The notes beneath the pieces are model-generated. The model did not search any database, had not been told where the DNA came from, and worked only from the letters and a program-made list of their open reading frames with translations. A DNA stretch of 53,142 bases from positions 1 to 53,142 of the forward strand of contig JAKLKC010000047.1 of assembly GCA_023150875.1 (NCBI GenBank), given 5' to 3'. Positions 41,639 through 52,150 of the stretch are shown piece after piece. The first letter of the stretch is position 1; each line of letters opens with the position of its first letter. The translations under genes and the position numbers were made by a program. The stretch is from Myxococcota bacterium. Its GTDB lineage: Bacteria > Myxococcota_A > UBA796 > UBA9615 > JAKLKC01.

Positions 41639-42910
41639 ATGTCCTCCATCCTCGGCCGCATCCGCGCCCGCCTGCCCGCCGCGTTGGGCCCCGATCCGGT
41701 CCGCCTCGCGGCGAGGGGGGACGCCGGGGGCCTTGCGCGGGAGGCGCGCGCCGCCGACTCCGACCGGGCTGCCCGGGCGGTGGCGCCCCTGGGGAGGGTG
41801 GAGCCCCGGGCGGCGGCGGAGATCGCCCCGTCCCTGCTGGCCCGCCCCGAGGCGGGAGTGCGCCGGGCGACCCTCCGGGCCCTGCTGGACGCGGCGCTGG
41901 CCCGGCCCGACGCCGTGCGGCCCCTGGCCCCCCACCTGGGGGAGGTCCTGGCGGGGGACCGGCGCCGCGAGGTGCAGCTCGGCGCCGCCGCCGTCCTCCA
42001 CGCGCTGGACGACGGCGGGCAGAAGGCGCGGGCCTGGGCCCTCTCCCTCGGCGACGAGCGCCTGCGCTCCTGGGTGGGCGAGGAGGAGACCGGCCCCCTC
42101 ATGGAGTTCGACCCCGAGGGGGCGGCGATGCGCCTCGCCCAGGTGCTGAGGCCCGGCGAGGGGCAGGCGTCCTGGAGGCGCTCCGCCTCGGACTGGATCG
42201 CCGGCCGGGGCGAGCTGCGGGTCCTGGGGGCCGAGGAGCGCCTCGCTTCCGTCGGGGCCCTGCGGGCCCGGGCACTCCAGGGTGGGCACGACCGGGAGGG
42301 CTGGGAGGCCCTGGTCAACCTGGTAGCCCTCGGGGATCCCGCGGACTTCGACCTCCTGGTGGAGAGGCTGCGGTCCGCGCCGGGCCCCGCCCTGGTGCAG
42401 GGGGTGAAGGCCCTGGGGCTGCACGGGGATCCCCGCGCCGTCCCCATGCTGGGGCACCGGATCTTCGACCCCGACGCCGATCCCGAGCTGGGCTTCGCCC
42501 TGCGACGTCACGCCGCCACGGCCCTCGGGCGGGTGGGGTCCCCCCGGGGGGTGCCCTTCCTGCTGCCGGCCATGCGGATGGAAGAGGACGAGTGGGAGGG
42601 ACGCCCCGGGGCGGGCTGCGGCGTGATCTTCCCGGTGCGCGCCAACCTGCTGTGGGCCCTGGGGGAGGTGGGCGCCTCGTCCGCCGCCGAGGCCGTCGCC
42701 TCCCAGCTCGCCGACGAGAGCGGGCCGTCCACGGGCGGCTTCTACCTGTACGCCATGGACGCCCTCCTGAAGATGGGCCCCGGCGCGGTGCCGGGGATCC
42801 GGCGGGCCTTGGAGCGGGGGCCGCCCCGGACCGGGGAGTCCCGCCACGCCGCGGAGCGCATGCGGGTCCACGGGGCCGAGGTCATCCGGATCCTCTCCCG
42901 GGGGAGGTGA
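41639..42910 (+). CDS. HEAT-repeat protein
   Basis: A 423-residue, Ala/Leu/Arg-rich helical protein without signal peptide. It shows repeated pairs of helices typical of HEAT/PBS-lyase-like repeats: 'ALVQGVKALGLHGDPRAVPM', 'RRHAATALGRVGSPRGVPFL', 'RANLLWALGEVGASSAAEAV' and 'AMDALLKMGPGAVPGIRRAL'. Such scaffolds bind other proteins and carry no chemistry of their own. The motif 'GDPRAV' matches the HEAT_2 style. It is divergent from the histidine kinase and is followed by a 236-base gap before the ccm operon. The regulated partner is unknown. ATG 41639 lies right behind a TATACT box. Confidence 0.8.
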   Translation: MSSILGRIRARLPAALGPDPVRLAARGDAGGLAREARAADSDRAARAVAPLGRVEPRAAAEIAPSLLARPEAGVRRATLRALLDAALARPDAVRPLAPHLGEVLAGDRRREVQLGAAAVLHALDDGGQKARAWALSLGDERLRSWVGEEETGPLMEFDPEGAAMRLAQVLRPGEGQASWRRSASDWIAGRGELRVLGAEERLASVGALRARALQGGHDREGWEALVNLVALGDPADFDLLVERLRSAPGPALVQGVKALGLHGDPRAVPMLGHRIFDPDADPELGFALRRHAATALGRVGSPRGVPFLLPAMRMEEDEWEGRPGAGCGVIFPVRANLLWALGEVGASSAAEAVASQLADESGPSTGGFYLYAMDALLKMGPGAVPGIRRALERGPPRTGESRHAAERMRVHGAEVIRILSRGR

Positions 42911-43010
42911 CGGGGAGGTCGACTCCTCTCCGGAGTCGACCCGGGCCGGGTCAACGTGGCGGGTCTCGTGGTCCCCCGCTCGTGCCCCGGGGCCGCGGCC
43001 CGGCCCTCAG

Positions 43011-43040
43011 CGGGCACGGGCACGGGCACGGGCTCGAAGG
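43011..43040. repeat. Dispersed hexamer-arm repeat, short copy C
   Basis: GGGCACGGGCACGGGCACGG followed by GCTCGAAG: the right arm and conserved CGAAG end only. It sits in the gap between the HEAT gene and ccmA. Confidence 0.6.
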
Positions 43041-43082
43041 GGCGAGGGCAGCGGCAAGACACCGGCCGGAAGGCCCCGGGCG

Positions 43083-43111
43083 TTTACATCCAGGGGCAAA
43101 GTTCTTAGAGT
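43083..43111 (+). promoter_or_regulatory. Promoter of the ccm operon
   Basis: TTTACA (43083-43088) and TAGAGT (43106-43111) are separated by exactly 17 bases. The start site would be near 43118, about 29 bases before the ccmA ATG. This is one of the best two-box promoters in the window. Confidence 0.55.
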
Positions 43112-43146
43112 GCCGCCGACCCGAGCCCGCTTCCCCCCGATCCCCG

Positions 43147-43908
43147 ATGCCCCCCGGTCCGAACCTCGCCCGCAGCCCGCAGGAGTCCGCCGGAGCGCCG
43201 GCGGCCACGGCGGGAGTGCCCGCGGTGGAGGCGGAGGGACTCGGCAAGCGCTACGGGGCGAGGTGGGCGCTGGCCCACGTGGACATGCGGCTGGCCCCGG
43301 GGCGCTCCCTCCTCCTGCTGGGCGCCAACGGATCGGGCAAGACCACCCTGCTGAAGCTCCTGTCCACCGCGGTGACCCCCACCCTCGGTCGCATCCGCCT
43401 CTTCGGCCTCGACGCCCGGCGCGACCGGGAAGCGGCGCGGCGGCGCCTCGCGCTGCTCAGCCACGGGGCCTACCACTACGAGGCGCTGACCGCCCGGGAG
43501 AACCTCCGCTTCGCTTGCGACCTCACGGCCGTGCCCGACCCCCGGCGCGCGGTGGACGAGGCCCTCGCCCGGGTCGGCCTGGCGTCGCGGGGCGACGACC
43601 CCGTCCGGACCTTCTCGGCCGGGATGCGGAAGCGCCTGGCCCTGGCCCGCCTCCTGGTGCAGTTCCCGGACCTCGCCATGATCGACGAGCCCTACGGCGC
43701 CCTGGACCAGTCCGGCTTCGCCCTGGTGGACTCCGTGGTGGCCGACCTGAGGGCGGCGGGGAGGACGGTGATCGTGTCCACCCACCTCGCGGAGCGGGGG
43801 GCCCGGCTCTGCGACGAAGCCGTGGTCCTCGCCGGGGGCCGTGTCCACTGGCGGGGCCCCGCCCGGGAGGCCCCGGGGGTCTTCCAGGCCCTGGGGGCCT
43901 TCGAATGA
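43147..43908 (+). CDS. ccmA: Heme exporter ATP-binding subunit
   Basis: A 253-residue ABC ATPase that, with CcmB, C and D, drives release of heme-loaded CcmE during System I cytochrome c maturation. It has Walker A GANGSGKTT (59-67), the ABC signature 'FSAGMRKRLALARLL', and Walker B 'LAMIDEPYGALD'. The N-terminal about 28 residues (Pro/Ala-rich) extend beyond the ABC core. It is the first gene of a nine-gene operon. Its stop overlaps the ccmB start (ATGA). Confidence 0.93.
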   Translation: MPPGPNLARSPQESAGAPAATAGVPAVEAEGLGKRYGARWALAHVDMRLAPGRSLLLLGANGSGKTTLLKLLSTAVTPTLGRIRLFGLDARRDREAARRRLALLSHGAYHYEALTARENLRFACDLTAVPDPRRAVDEALARVGLASRGDDPVRTFSAGMRKRLALARLLVQFPDLAMIDEPYGALDQSGFALVDSVVADLRAAGRTVIVSTHLAERGARLCDEAVVLAGGRVHWRGPAREAPGVFQALGAFE

Positions 43909-44591
43909 CCGCGGCCGAGCGCGTCCGGCAGGCGGTCACCATCGCGCGCAAGGACGTGCTCCTGGAGTGGCGCGGGCGGGCGCGGATCAACGCCATCGCG
44001 TTCTTCGGGGTCACCACCCTCCTCATGTTCAGCTTCGCCATCGGCCCCGACGCCCGGACGGCCACGCTGTATGCCGGCGCCTTCCTGTGGCTGGGGCTGC
44101 TGCTCTCCAGCGTACTGGCCCTGGCGGAGTCCTTCCGGGTCGAGGCCGAGAACGACGCCGTCGAGGGCCTCCGCCTCCTCCCCGTGGACGCGCTGGCGAT
44201 GTTCCTGGGCAAGGCGGTGGTGAACGCGGCCCTCCTCTTCGTCCTCGCCCTGCTGCTGCTCCCCCTGGCGGTGGTGCTGTACGGCGCGAAGCTGGACGCG
44301 GGGGTGGGCCCCATCGCGGGGGTCTTCGCCCTCGGCGCGGCGGGGGTGGCCGCCCCGGGCACCCTCTACGCCGCCGTCACCTCCCGGATCCAGGCACGGG
44401 AGGTGCTGCTGCCCCTCCTCCTGTTCCCCCTGGTCGTCCCGGTGCTCCTGGCGGCGGTGAAGGCGACGGGCCTGCTGATGCTGGGGGATCCCATGGGGCA
44501 GGTGGGCTCCTGGACCCAGCTCCTGGTCGGCTTCGACGTCGTCTACTGGATCCTGGGAAGCTTGCTCTTCGCCCGGGTGATCGAGGAGTGA
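43905..44591 (+). CDS. ccmB: Heme exporter membrane subunit
   Basis: A 228-residue inner-membrane protein with about six helices, starting at ATG 43905 over the ccmA stop. It opens 'AVTIARKDVLLEWRGRARIN', the characteristic CcmB N-terminus, and contains 'GAFLWLGLLLSSVLALAESF', 'DAVEGLRLLPVD', 'PGTLYAAVTSRIQAREVLLP' and 'LLLFPLVVPVLLAAVKAT'. These match the CcmB family. It pairs with CcmA as the membrane part of the transporter. Confidence 0.93.
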   Translation: MTAAERVRQAVTIARKDVLLEWRGRARINAIAFFGVTTLLMFSFAIGPDARTATLYAGAFLWLGLLLSSVLALAESFRVEAENDAVEGLRLLPVDALAMFLGKAVVNAALLFVLALLLLPLAVVLYGAKLDAGVGPIAGVFALGAAGVAAPGTLYAAVTSRIQAREVLLPLLLFPLVVPVLLAAVKATGLLMLGDPMGQVGSWTQLLVGFDVVYWILGSLLFARVIEE

Positions 44592-44606
44592 AATGAGAGG
44601 AGAACC

Positions 44607-45296
44607 ATGCGCCACGCGGTGATGGTCGGCACGGGGGTCGTCGGACTCGTCCTGCTCGCCCTGGGCCACGGGCTGGGCCTCTTCTGGGCCCCCACGGACA
44701 AGATGATGGGTGACGTCCAGAGGATGATGTACGCCCACGTCCCCACGGCCTGGACGGCCCTGGTCGCTTACCTGATCTCGTTCGTGGCGTGCGTCGGCTA
44801 CCTCTTCTTCGGGGACTGGACCTGGGACCTGGTGGCCGAGGCGGCGGCGGAGGTCGGCCTGGTCTTCAACGGGCTGCTCCTCGCCACCGGCATGATCTGG
44901 GGTCGGCCCACCTGGGGGGTCTACTGGACGTGGGACCCGCGCCTGACCACCGCCGGGGTGCTCTTCCTGCTCTATGGCGGCTACCTCGCCCTGAGGCGCT
45001 TCGTGGACGATCCCGAGCGCCGGGCGAGCCTCGCCGCGGTGGTGGGGATCCTGGCGTTCGCCGATGCCCCCATCGTGTACTTCTCGGTGCGGTGGTGGCG
45101 TGGCCTTCACCAGATCCAGTCCACCCCCAAGACCGTGGACCCCGAGATGGTGCTGTGCCTCAGGCTGTCGGCGTTCGCGATGCTGTTCCTGATGGTCCAC
45201 TTCGTCCTGCGCCGGGTCCAGATCGGCAGGGCCCGCCTGGACCGCGAGCTGGCGCCGCCTCCGGCCGCGGCGGCGGGCTGGGGAGGCCCCCGATGA
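44607..45296 (+). CDS. ccmC: Heme-handling membrane protein with WWD domain
   Basis: A 229-residue inner-membrane protein with six helices. The heme-binding tryptophan-rich domain reads 'WGVYWTWDPRLTTAGVLFLL', the WWD motif of CcmC/CcsA. 'YAHVPTAWTAL' and 'FADAPIVYFSVRWWRGLHQ' carry the flanking His residues that ligate heme. CcmC passes heme to CcmE. ATG 44607 follows AGGAG by 3 bases; a 15-base gap separates it from ccmB. Its stop overlaps the ccmD start (ATGA). Confidence 0.95.
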   Translation: MRHAVMVGTGVVGLVLLALGHGLGLFWAPTDKMMGDVQRMMYAHVPTAWTALVAYLISFVACVGYLFFGDWTWDLVAEAAAEVGLVFNGLLLATGMIWGRPTWGVYWTWDPRLTTAGVLFLLYGGYLALRRFVDDPERRASLAAVVGILAFADAPIVYFSVRWWRGLHQIQSTPKTVDPEMVLCLRLSAFAMLFLMVHFVLRRVQIGRARLDRELAPPPAAAAGWGGPR

Positions 45297-45439
45297 ACCC
45301 CTACTGGGAGTATGTCCGGGCCGGGTACATCCTGGTCTGGGTCGTCCTCGGCGCGTACTCCGTGTCGCTGACGGCGAGGCGGAGGGAGGCGAGCCGGGGG
45401 AGCGGCGGGCCCGTTCCTCGGGGAGGCGCAGGTGGATAG
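45293..45439 (+). CDS. ccmD: Small heme exporter protein
   Basis: A 48-residue protein with one membrane helix, 'YVRAGYILVWVVLGAYSVSL', preceded by 'MNPYWE' and followed by a basic tail 'TARRREASR'. This is the typical CcmD form: one helix, then a charged cytoplasmic end. It stabilises the CcmABC-CcmE complex. It is assigned mainly by position between ccmC and ccmE and by length. It overlaps the ccmC stop and runs 8 bases into ccmE. Confidence 0.85.
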   Translation: MNPYWEYVRAGYILVWVVLGAYSVSLTARRREASRGSGGPVPRGGAGG

Positions 45440-45883
45440 GCGTGCTCGGAATCGGATGATCGCGGTGATCGCCCTGGCGGTGTGCCTCGGCGCGATCGTG
45501 TGGATCGCCCGGGGGAGCATGGGCGACAACCTCGTGTACTACTGGAGCCCCGCGGACCTGGAGGCCCAGGGGGAGAGGGCCTTCGGCACCCCCGTGCGCC
45601 TGGGGGGCCAGATCGAGCCGGGCTCCATCGACTGGCGGCCCGAGACCCAGGACCTCTACTTCGTCGTCACCGACGGCGGAGCGAAGGTCAAGGTCCACAG
45701 CAAGGGCACGCCGCCCCAGATGTTCAGCGAGGCCCAGGGGGTCGTGGTGGAGGGCACCATCGACGCCGGCGGGGTGTTCGAGTCCACGAACCTGATGGTG
45801 AAGCACGGCAACGAGTACCGCGCCCCCGCCCCGGGCGAGGAGCCCCAGCAGGTCTACCGGAGCCTGGTCCAGGAGGACGGCCC

Positions 45884-45887
<4 letters not shown>
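45432..45887 (+). CDS. ccmE: Periplasmic heme chaperone
   Basis: A 151-residue membrane-anchored protein (helix about 9-25) with an OB-fold. The covalent heme site is 'LMVKHGNEYRAP', with His125 and Tyr129 in the HxxxY layout. The usual motif is HDENY, so this is a slight variant with the key residues kept. 'YYWSPADLEAQGERAFGTPV' and 'LGGQIEPGSI' are normal CcmE strands. It receives heme from CcmC and delivers it to CcmF/H. Start GTG 45432. Confidence 0.94.
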
Positions 45888-47943
<2,056 letters not shown>

Positions 47944-47947
<4 letters not shown>

Positions 47948-48477
47948 AGTGGGGGTACGTGGTGGGGGCCGCGGCCCTCGGGCTCCCCTTCCTGGCCCTG
48001 CTGGCCTCGGGCTTCGGCAAGGATCCCAGCGCCATCGTCTCGCCCCTGCCGGGCCACGAGGCGCCCGACTTCACCCTGTCGGACCTCGACGGGAAGGCGG
48101 TCCGGCTCTCCGAGCTGCGGGGCGCGCCGGTGGTGATCAACTTCTGGGCGACCTGGTGCATCCCCTGTCGCCAGGAGCACGAGGTCCTGGCCCGGGGCGC
48201 GGCGCACCACGCCGCGGATGGCGTCCAGTTCCTCGGCGTGGTCTACCAGGACGAGCCCGAGTCCATCCGGCGCTTCCTGGCCCGCTCCCCGGTGGACTAT
48301 CCCACGCTGGTGGACGTGAAGGGCCAGACCGCCATCGACTACGGGGTGACCGGCGTGCCCGAGACCTTCTTCGTGAGGCCCGACGGAGTGATCGACTCCA
48401 AGAAGGTGGGGCCCCTGGATCCCCAGGACCTCGAACGCCGCCTGGGGCCGCTCCTGGCCACGGGAGGGGGGTCGTGA
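47944..48477 (+). CDS. ccmG: Thiol-disulfide oxidoreductase for cytochrome c maturation
   Basis: A 177-residue membrane-anchored thioredoxin-fold protein (DsbE/CcmG). The active site is WCIPC (Cys72, Cys75) in 'VVINFWATWCIPCRQEHEVL'. The cis-proline region is 'YGVTGVPETFFV', and the CcmG-type acidic loop 'GVVYQDEPESIRRF' follows the second strand. It reduces the haem-binding cysteines of apocytochromes. ATG 47944 overlaps the ccmF stop (ATGA). Confidence 0.94.
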
Positions 48478-49055
48478 GGCGCGCCCTCGCCCTGGCCGCC
48501 CTGGCCGTGGTCCTCGGACGGTCCGTGGCCGCCACCGAACCGGCCGCCACCACCGAACCGGCCGCCGCCATCGCCGCCGGTGAGGACCACCCGGCCCCCA
48601 CGCCGCCGATCCTGCTGGCCGGGGATGCCCTGGAGCGCCGCACCTCCGCCCTGGCCTCGAAGCTCCGCTGCCCCGTGTGCCAGGGCCTCAGCATCGACGA
48701 CTCCCCCGCCCCCTCGGCCCGGGACATGAGGGCGGTGGTCCGCCAGAAGCTGGCCGAGGGCATGAGCGAGGAGGAGATCACCGCCTACTTCGTGTCCCGC
48801 TACGGCGAGTTCGTCCTGCTCCAGCCCGAGGCGAAGGGGGTGAACCTGCTCGTTTGGCTGGGCCCGGTGGCGATCCTGCTCGGCGGCGTCGCCCTGGCGG
48901 GGGGCTTCCTGCGGCGGCACTCCCGCGTGGGCCGGCCGGAGGGGGGTGCGCCCCGCGGGACCGGGGGGACGGAGGGCGGGGCCCCGGCGACCGTGGAGTC
49001 CGATCCCTACCTCGCCCGTGCCCGGGCGCTCCTGGAAGGGGAGGGGAAGCCGTGA
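48474..49055 (+). CDS. ccmH: Cytochrome c maturation thiol reductase subunit
   Basis: A 193-residue protein with signal sequence, the 'KLRCPVCQGLSIDDSPAPSA' motif (LRCXXC, Cys66 and Cys69), 'MRAVVRQKLAEGMSEEEITA' and 'FVSRYGEFVLLQP', then a C-terminal membrane helix 'LLVWLGPVAILLGGVALAGG'. It matches the CcmH/CycL family. A region of about 25 residues rich in Thr/Pro/Ala lies between the signal and the domain. GTG 48474 overlaps the ccmG stop. Confidence 0.94.
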   Translation: MRRALALAALAVVLGRSVAATEPAATTEPAAAIAAGEDHPAPTPPILLAGDALERRTSALASKLRCPVCQGLSIDDSPAPSARDMRAVVRQKLAEGMSEEEITAYFVSRYGEFVLLQPEAKGVNLLVWLGPVAILLGGVALAGGFLRRHSRVGRPEGGAPRGTGGTEGGAPATVESDPYLARARALLEGEGKP

Positions 49056-50041
49056 GCGAGTGGTTCACCGGCGTCGTCGCCATCGTCGCCGGCCTCTCGG
49101 GAGCGGCCATCGCCGCCTCGCGCCTCAAGGACGGGACATCCCGTCCCGCGGGGTCCTCCGAGGGTCTTGACGACCTGCGGGAGGCCCAGGCCTTCCTGAT
49201 GGAGCGGGTCGGCGAGCTGGATGCGGACCGCGCCAAGCTCGATCCCGGGGAGTACCGCGCGCTGCGGGCGGAGCTGGAGCGGGAGCTGGCGGACCTGCTG
49301 CGGGAGCTGGACACGCGCTCGACCCGCGCCGCCGGGGAGGCGGCGGGGGAGGGGGCGTCCCCCCGCGCCCCCGCGGCCCCGGGATGGCTGGACCGGCGCC
49401 CCGTGGTGCGGGGGGCGCTGTGGGGGGGCGGCACCGTCGCCTTCTTCGGCGTGCTGGTGTGGGTGCTTACGATGTCCGTCGGTCCCCGCGGGCCGATGAT
49501 GACAGGGGGGGCCCCCCCCGATCCGGTCCCTCCCACGGGCTCCGCGGGCGGCTCCGGTGACGGGGCCAACCGGCAGGGAGCGGCGGAGGACCAGGGACGG
49601 GTCGCGGCGCTCCGGGCGAGGCTGGAGGCGGACCCGGCGGACCTGGACGCCGCCCTGGCCCTCTCCCACGCTCTCCTGGCGAGCCAGCAGTTCGACGAGG
49701 CCGCGCGGTACAACGACCGGGTCCTCGAGAAGAGGCCCGACGACCCGGAGGCCCTGGTCCACCTGGGGCTGATGCGCTCGGTCTCGGGCGACCTCGACGG
49801 AGGGGTGGCCCAGGTGGACGCCGTCCTCCAGGTGGACCCGAAGATGCCCGAGGCGCTCCTCTTCCGAGGGATGCTCGCCATGCAGGGCAGGGACCGCTCC
49901 GCGGCCGTGGCCTACTGGCGCCGCTACCTCGAGGTCGCCCCCCCCGGGGCGCGAACCGACCGGGTCCGCGCCGCGGTGTCCGCCTTGGGCGCCGGGCCCG
50001 GCGACGTCGAGCCGGGCACCGGGGGCCCGGCTCCCCCGTAG
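49052..50041 (+). CDS. ccmI: Cytochrome c maturation TPR protein
   Basis: A 329-residue protein, the apocytochrome chaperone of System I (CycH/CcmI). The first helix (about 5-25) and a cytoplasmic coiled-coil helix ('ELDADRAKLDPGEYRALRAE', 'LERELADLLRELD') are followed by a second helix ('GALWGGGTVAFFGVLVWVLT'). A periplasmic TPR domain comes next: 'ALALSHALLASQQFDEAARY', 'ALVHLGLMRSVSGDLDGGVA', 'ALLFRGMLAMQGRDRSAAVA'. GTG 49052 overlaps the ccmH stop. It ends the operon. Confidence 0.88.
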   Translation: MSEWFTGVVAIVAGLSGAAIAASRLKDGTSRPAGSSEGLDDLREAQAFLMERVGELDADRAKLDPGEYRALRAELERELADLLRELDTRSTRAAGEAAGEGASPRAPAAPGWLDRRPVVRGALWGGGTVAFFGVLVWVLTMSVGPRGPMMTGGAPPDPVPPTGSAGGSGDGANRQGAAEDQGRVAALRARLEADPADLDAALALSHALLASQQFDEAARYNDRVLEKRPDDPEALVHLGLMRSVSGDLDGGVAQVDAVLQVDPKMPEALLFRGMLAMQGRDRSAAVAYWRRYLEVAPPGARTDRVRAAVSALGAGPGDVEPGTGGPAPP

Positions 50042-50078
50042 GGCGGGGCCGTGGCGGTGCCGGCTCCTCAGGGTGATC

Positions 50079-50145
<67 letters not shown>

Positions 50146-50191
50146 AAGGAGCGGCGGTGATGGCGGGGATGCTGGCCATGCGGCCGGTGAC

Positions 50192-50220
50192 TTGAGTCGC
50201 GGGCCCCCGGGGGGTATTTA
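50192..50220 (+). promoter_or_regulatory. Promoter TTGAGT-17-TATTTA
   Basis: TTGAGT (50192-50197) and TATTTA (50215-50220) are separated by 17 bases, upstream of the glycosyltransferase GTG at 50287. A GGGAGG site lies 5 bases before the GTG. Confidence 0.5.
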
Positions 50221-50286
50221 GGGGCTCGCGGAGGTCACCCGTCGCGCCGGTCCACGGCGGGGTTCCACCGCGTCCGGGAGGCGTCG

Positions 50287-52125
50287 GTGGCGGCGCGGGT
50301 GCCAGCGAGTCGGGGGACTCCGGCCGAGCCCGGCCCCAAGGAAGGGGGGCCGGACGGTCCGCCCGCCCGCGCCCACGCTCCGCGCCGCCCCTCCGGGTGG
50401 GCACCCCGGGCGTGGGCCTGGATCCTGGGGACGACGGCGGTCCAGGTCATCCTGAACGGCGCGTGGCTCGCCCTGGACGACGGCGACCTCCTCTTCGACG
50501 CCTTCTGGCATCAGGTCCGGGTGTGGAGGATCCAGGAGGCGATGGGCCTGGCGGTCCCCGCCCTGCACGACGCCGGCGGCCTTTCGGACTCCCGGTACGG
50601 CCTGCTTCCCGCCGCGGCCCTGGCGGTGCTGAGCGCTCCCTTCGGGGGCGATCCCGCGGCGTCGGTGTGGGTCCAGGCGGGGGTGACGAGCCTGCTGGTG
50701 CTGGCGGCGACCTACGGGATCGCCCACGCCCTCGCGGGTCACCGGGCCGGGGCGGCCGCGGTGCTGACCCTCGCGTGCTTGCCGGCCTTCGGCGCCGCCC
50801 AGCGCACCCTCCTGCTGGACCTGCCCCTGACCGCGGCGGTGGCGTGGACCGCGTTCCTCTGCCTGGTGGCCTCGGCGCGGGAGCGGGCGGCACGGCGGGT
50901 GCCGCTGCTCCTCCTGGCGGCCGTCGCGGCCGCGGGGATCTCGGTGAAGGCGAACTACGTCGCCTTCGCCTCCGGTCCGCTGCTCTGGCTGCTGCTCGCG
51001 GACCTCCGGCGGGATCCCCGCGGCCCGGCGGGCTCGGCGCGGGGCGCTGTCCGCCGGATCCTCCTCGGGTCCGCCATCGCGGGCGCCGCGGGCGCGGCCG
51101 CGTGGACCCTCCTCATCGCGGACGCCCGCAAGGTCCACCTCGCCCGCACCCTCGCGGAGGCCACCTGGCCCGGGGCGTGGCCGGCCTACCGGCGGGCGGG
51201 GTCTTCGGACCTCTTCCTGTCCCACTGGGCCGCGGGCGCGGCGTTCAACGCCTGGGAGATGGGGAGCTGGGCGCTCCACTCCACGTTCTCGCTGCTGCCG
51301 GGCCTCATGGCCCTGGCCGCCGTCGCGGCCTTCCTCGCGCGCCCCCACTACCGGGGACGCGGCCTCCTGGCGGCCTGGGCGGGTCCCCCCGTCATCGCAC
51401 TGGCTCTGCTGATGAGGGGCCGCTACGACGAGCGTTACGTGCTGCCCCTCCTCCCCGCCGTGGCGGCGGCGTGTGGCGTGGTCTTCGCCGGCCTGCGGCC
51501 AGGCTGGGGCAGGCGCGCCGTCACCGCGGGCTCCGCGGCTTTGGGGGCCGCCACCGTCGCCGTCGTCACCTTCGGCGCCTTCGCCTCGGTCCGGCCCTTC
51601 GGGTGCCTCCAGGTGGACCGCCCTCCCTTCGTCCGGGAGGGCTACTTCAGCGACGTCTTCTGCGTGGCCGAGGAGAGTTACAAGCAGTTCTATCGGTCCG
51701 CGGCACCCCGCCACATCGACGTCGGGGAGGGCCAGGTCGCCGCCCTGCTGGGGCGCCTCGCCCCGGGGCGTCCGCCCCGCGTGCTCTTTGGTCCGGGACT
51801 GAGCCTGCTGTTCTATCGCCTGGCGGAGCAGGCGGTCTGGGGCAGGGTCCCCCTCGACGTGGGCGACAGCGTCAACCTCCAGGAGTACCGGGTCCACCAC
51901 CCCCAGGGATTCGACGTCCGCGCCCTGCCCGCGGACGGGGTGGTCCTGCTCGTCCCCGAGCCCCGCCCGAGGCCGGGCCCGCTGGCCTCCTGGGCGGACG
52001 AGGCCAGGGAGTGGCGGATCCTCGATCTCTTCGACAACAGCCTGGATCTCGCGGGGGGGGTCGAGGTGGACGGGCTCGGCGAGATCCGCCTCTACCGGGT
52101 GCGGGTGGACCCCAGCCCCTGGTAG
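50287..52125 (+). CDS. PMT/ArnT-like membrane glycosyltransferase
   Basis: A 612-residue protein with about ten hydrophobic helices, from GTG 50287. The N-terminal 45 residues are Pro/Arg-rich. Then 'WILGTTAVQVILNGAWLAL' and the luminal loop 'DDGDLLFDAFWHQVRVW' follow, the place where GT39/GT83-type enzymes hold their catalytic Asp. 'RTLLLDLPLTAAVAW' resembles the second conserved 'DxP' loop, and 'RGRYDERYVLPLLPAVAAAC' the later 'RYxLP' motif. Such enzymes move a sugar from a lipid carrier to protein, lipid A or a glycan. The C-terminal about 180 residues are soluble. Acceptor and sugar are unknown. Confidence 0.78.
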   Translation: MAARVPASRGTPAEPGPKEGGPDGPPARAHAPRRPSGWAPRAWAWILGTTAVQVILNGAWLALDDGDLLFDAFWHQVRVWRIQEAMGLAVPALHDAGGLSDSRYGLLPAAALAVLSAPFGGDPAASVWVQAGVTSLLVLAATYGIAHALAGHRAGAAAVLTLACLPAFGAAQRTLLLDLPLTAAVAWTAFLCLVASARERAARRVPLLLLAAVAAAGISVKANYVAFASGPLLWLLLADLRRDPRGPAGSARGAVRRILLGSAIAGAAGAAAWTLLIADARKVHLARTLAEATWPGAWPAYRRAGSSDLFLSHWAAGAAFNAWEMGSWALHSTFSLLPGLMALAAVAAFLARPHYRGRGLLAAWAGPPVIALALLMRGRYDERYVLPLLPAVAAACGVVFAGLRPGWGRRAVTAGSAALGAATVAVVTFGAFASVRPFGCLQVDRPPFVREGYFSDVFCVAEESYKQFYRSAAPRHIDVGEGQVAALLGRLAPGRPPRVLFGPGLSLLFYRLAEQAVWGRVPLDVGDSVNLQEYRVHHPQGFDVRALPADGVVLLVPEPRPRPGPLASWADEAREWRILDLFDNSLDLAGGVEVDGLGEIRLYRVRVDPSPW

Positions 52126-52150
52126 GCTACCTCTCGATGCGAGGCTGCCG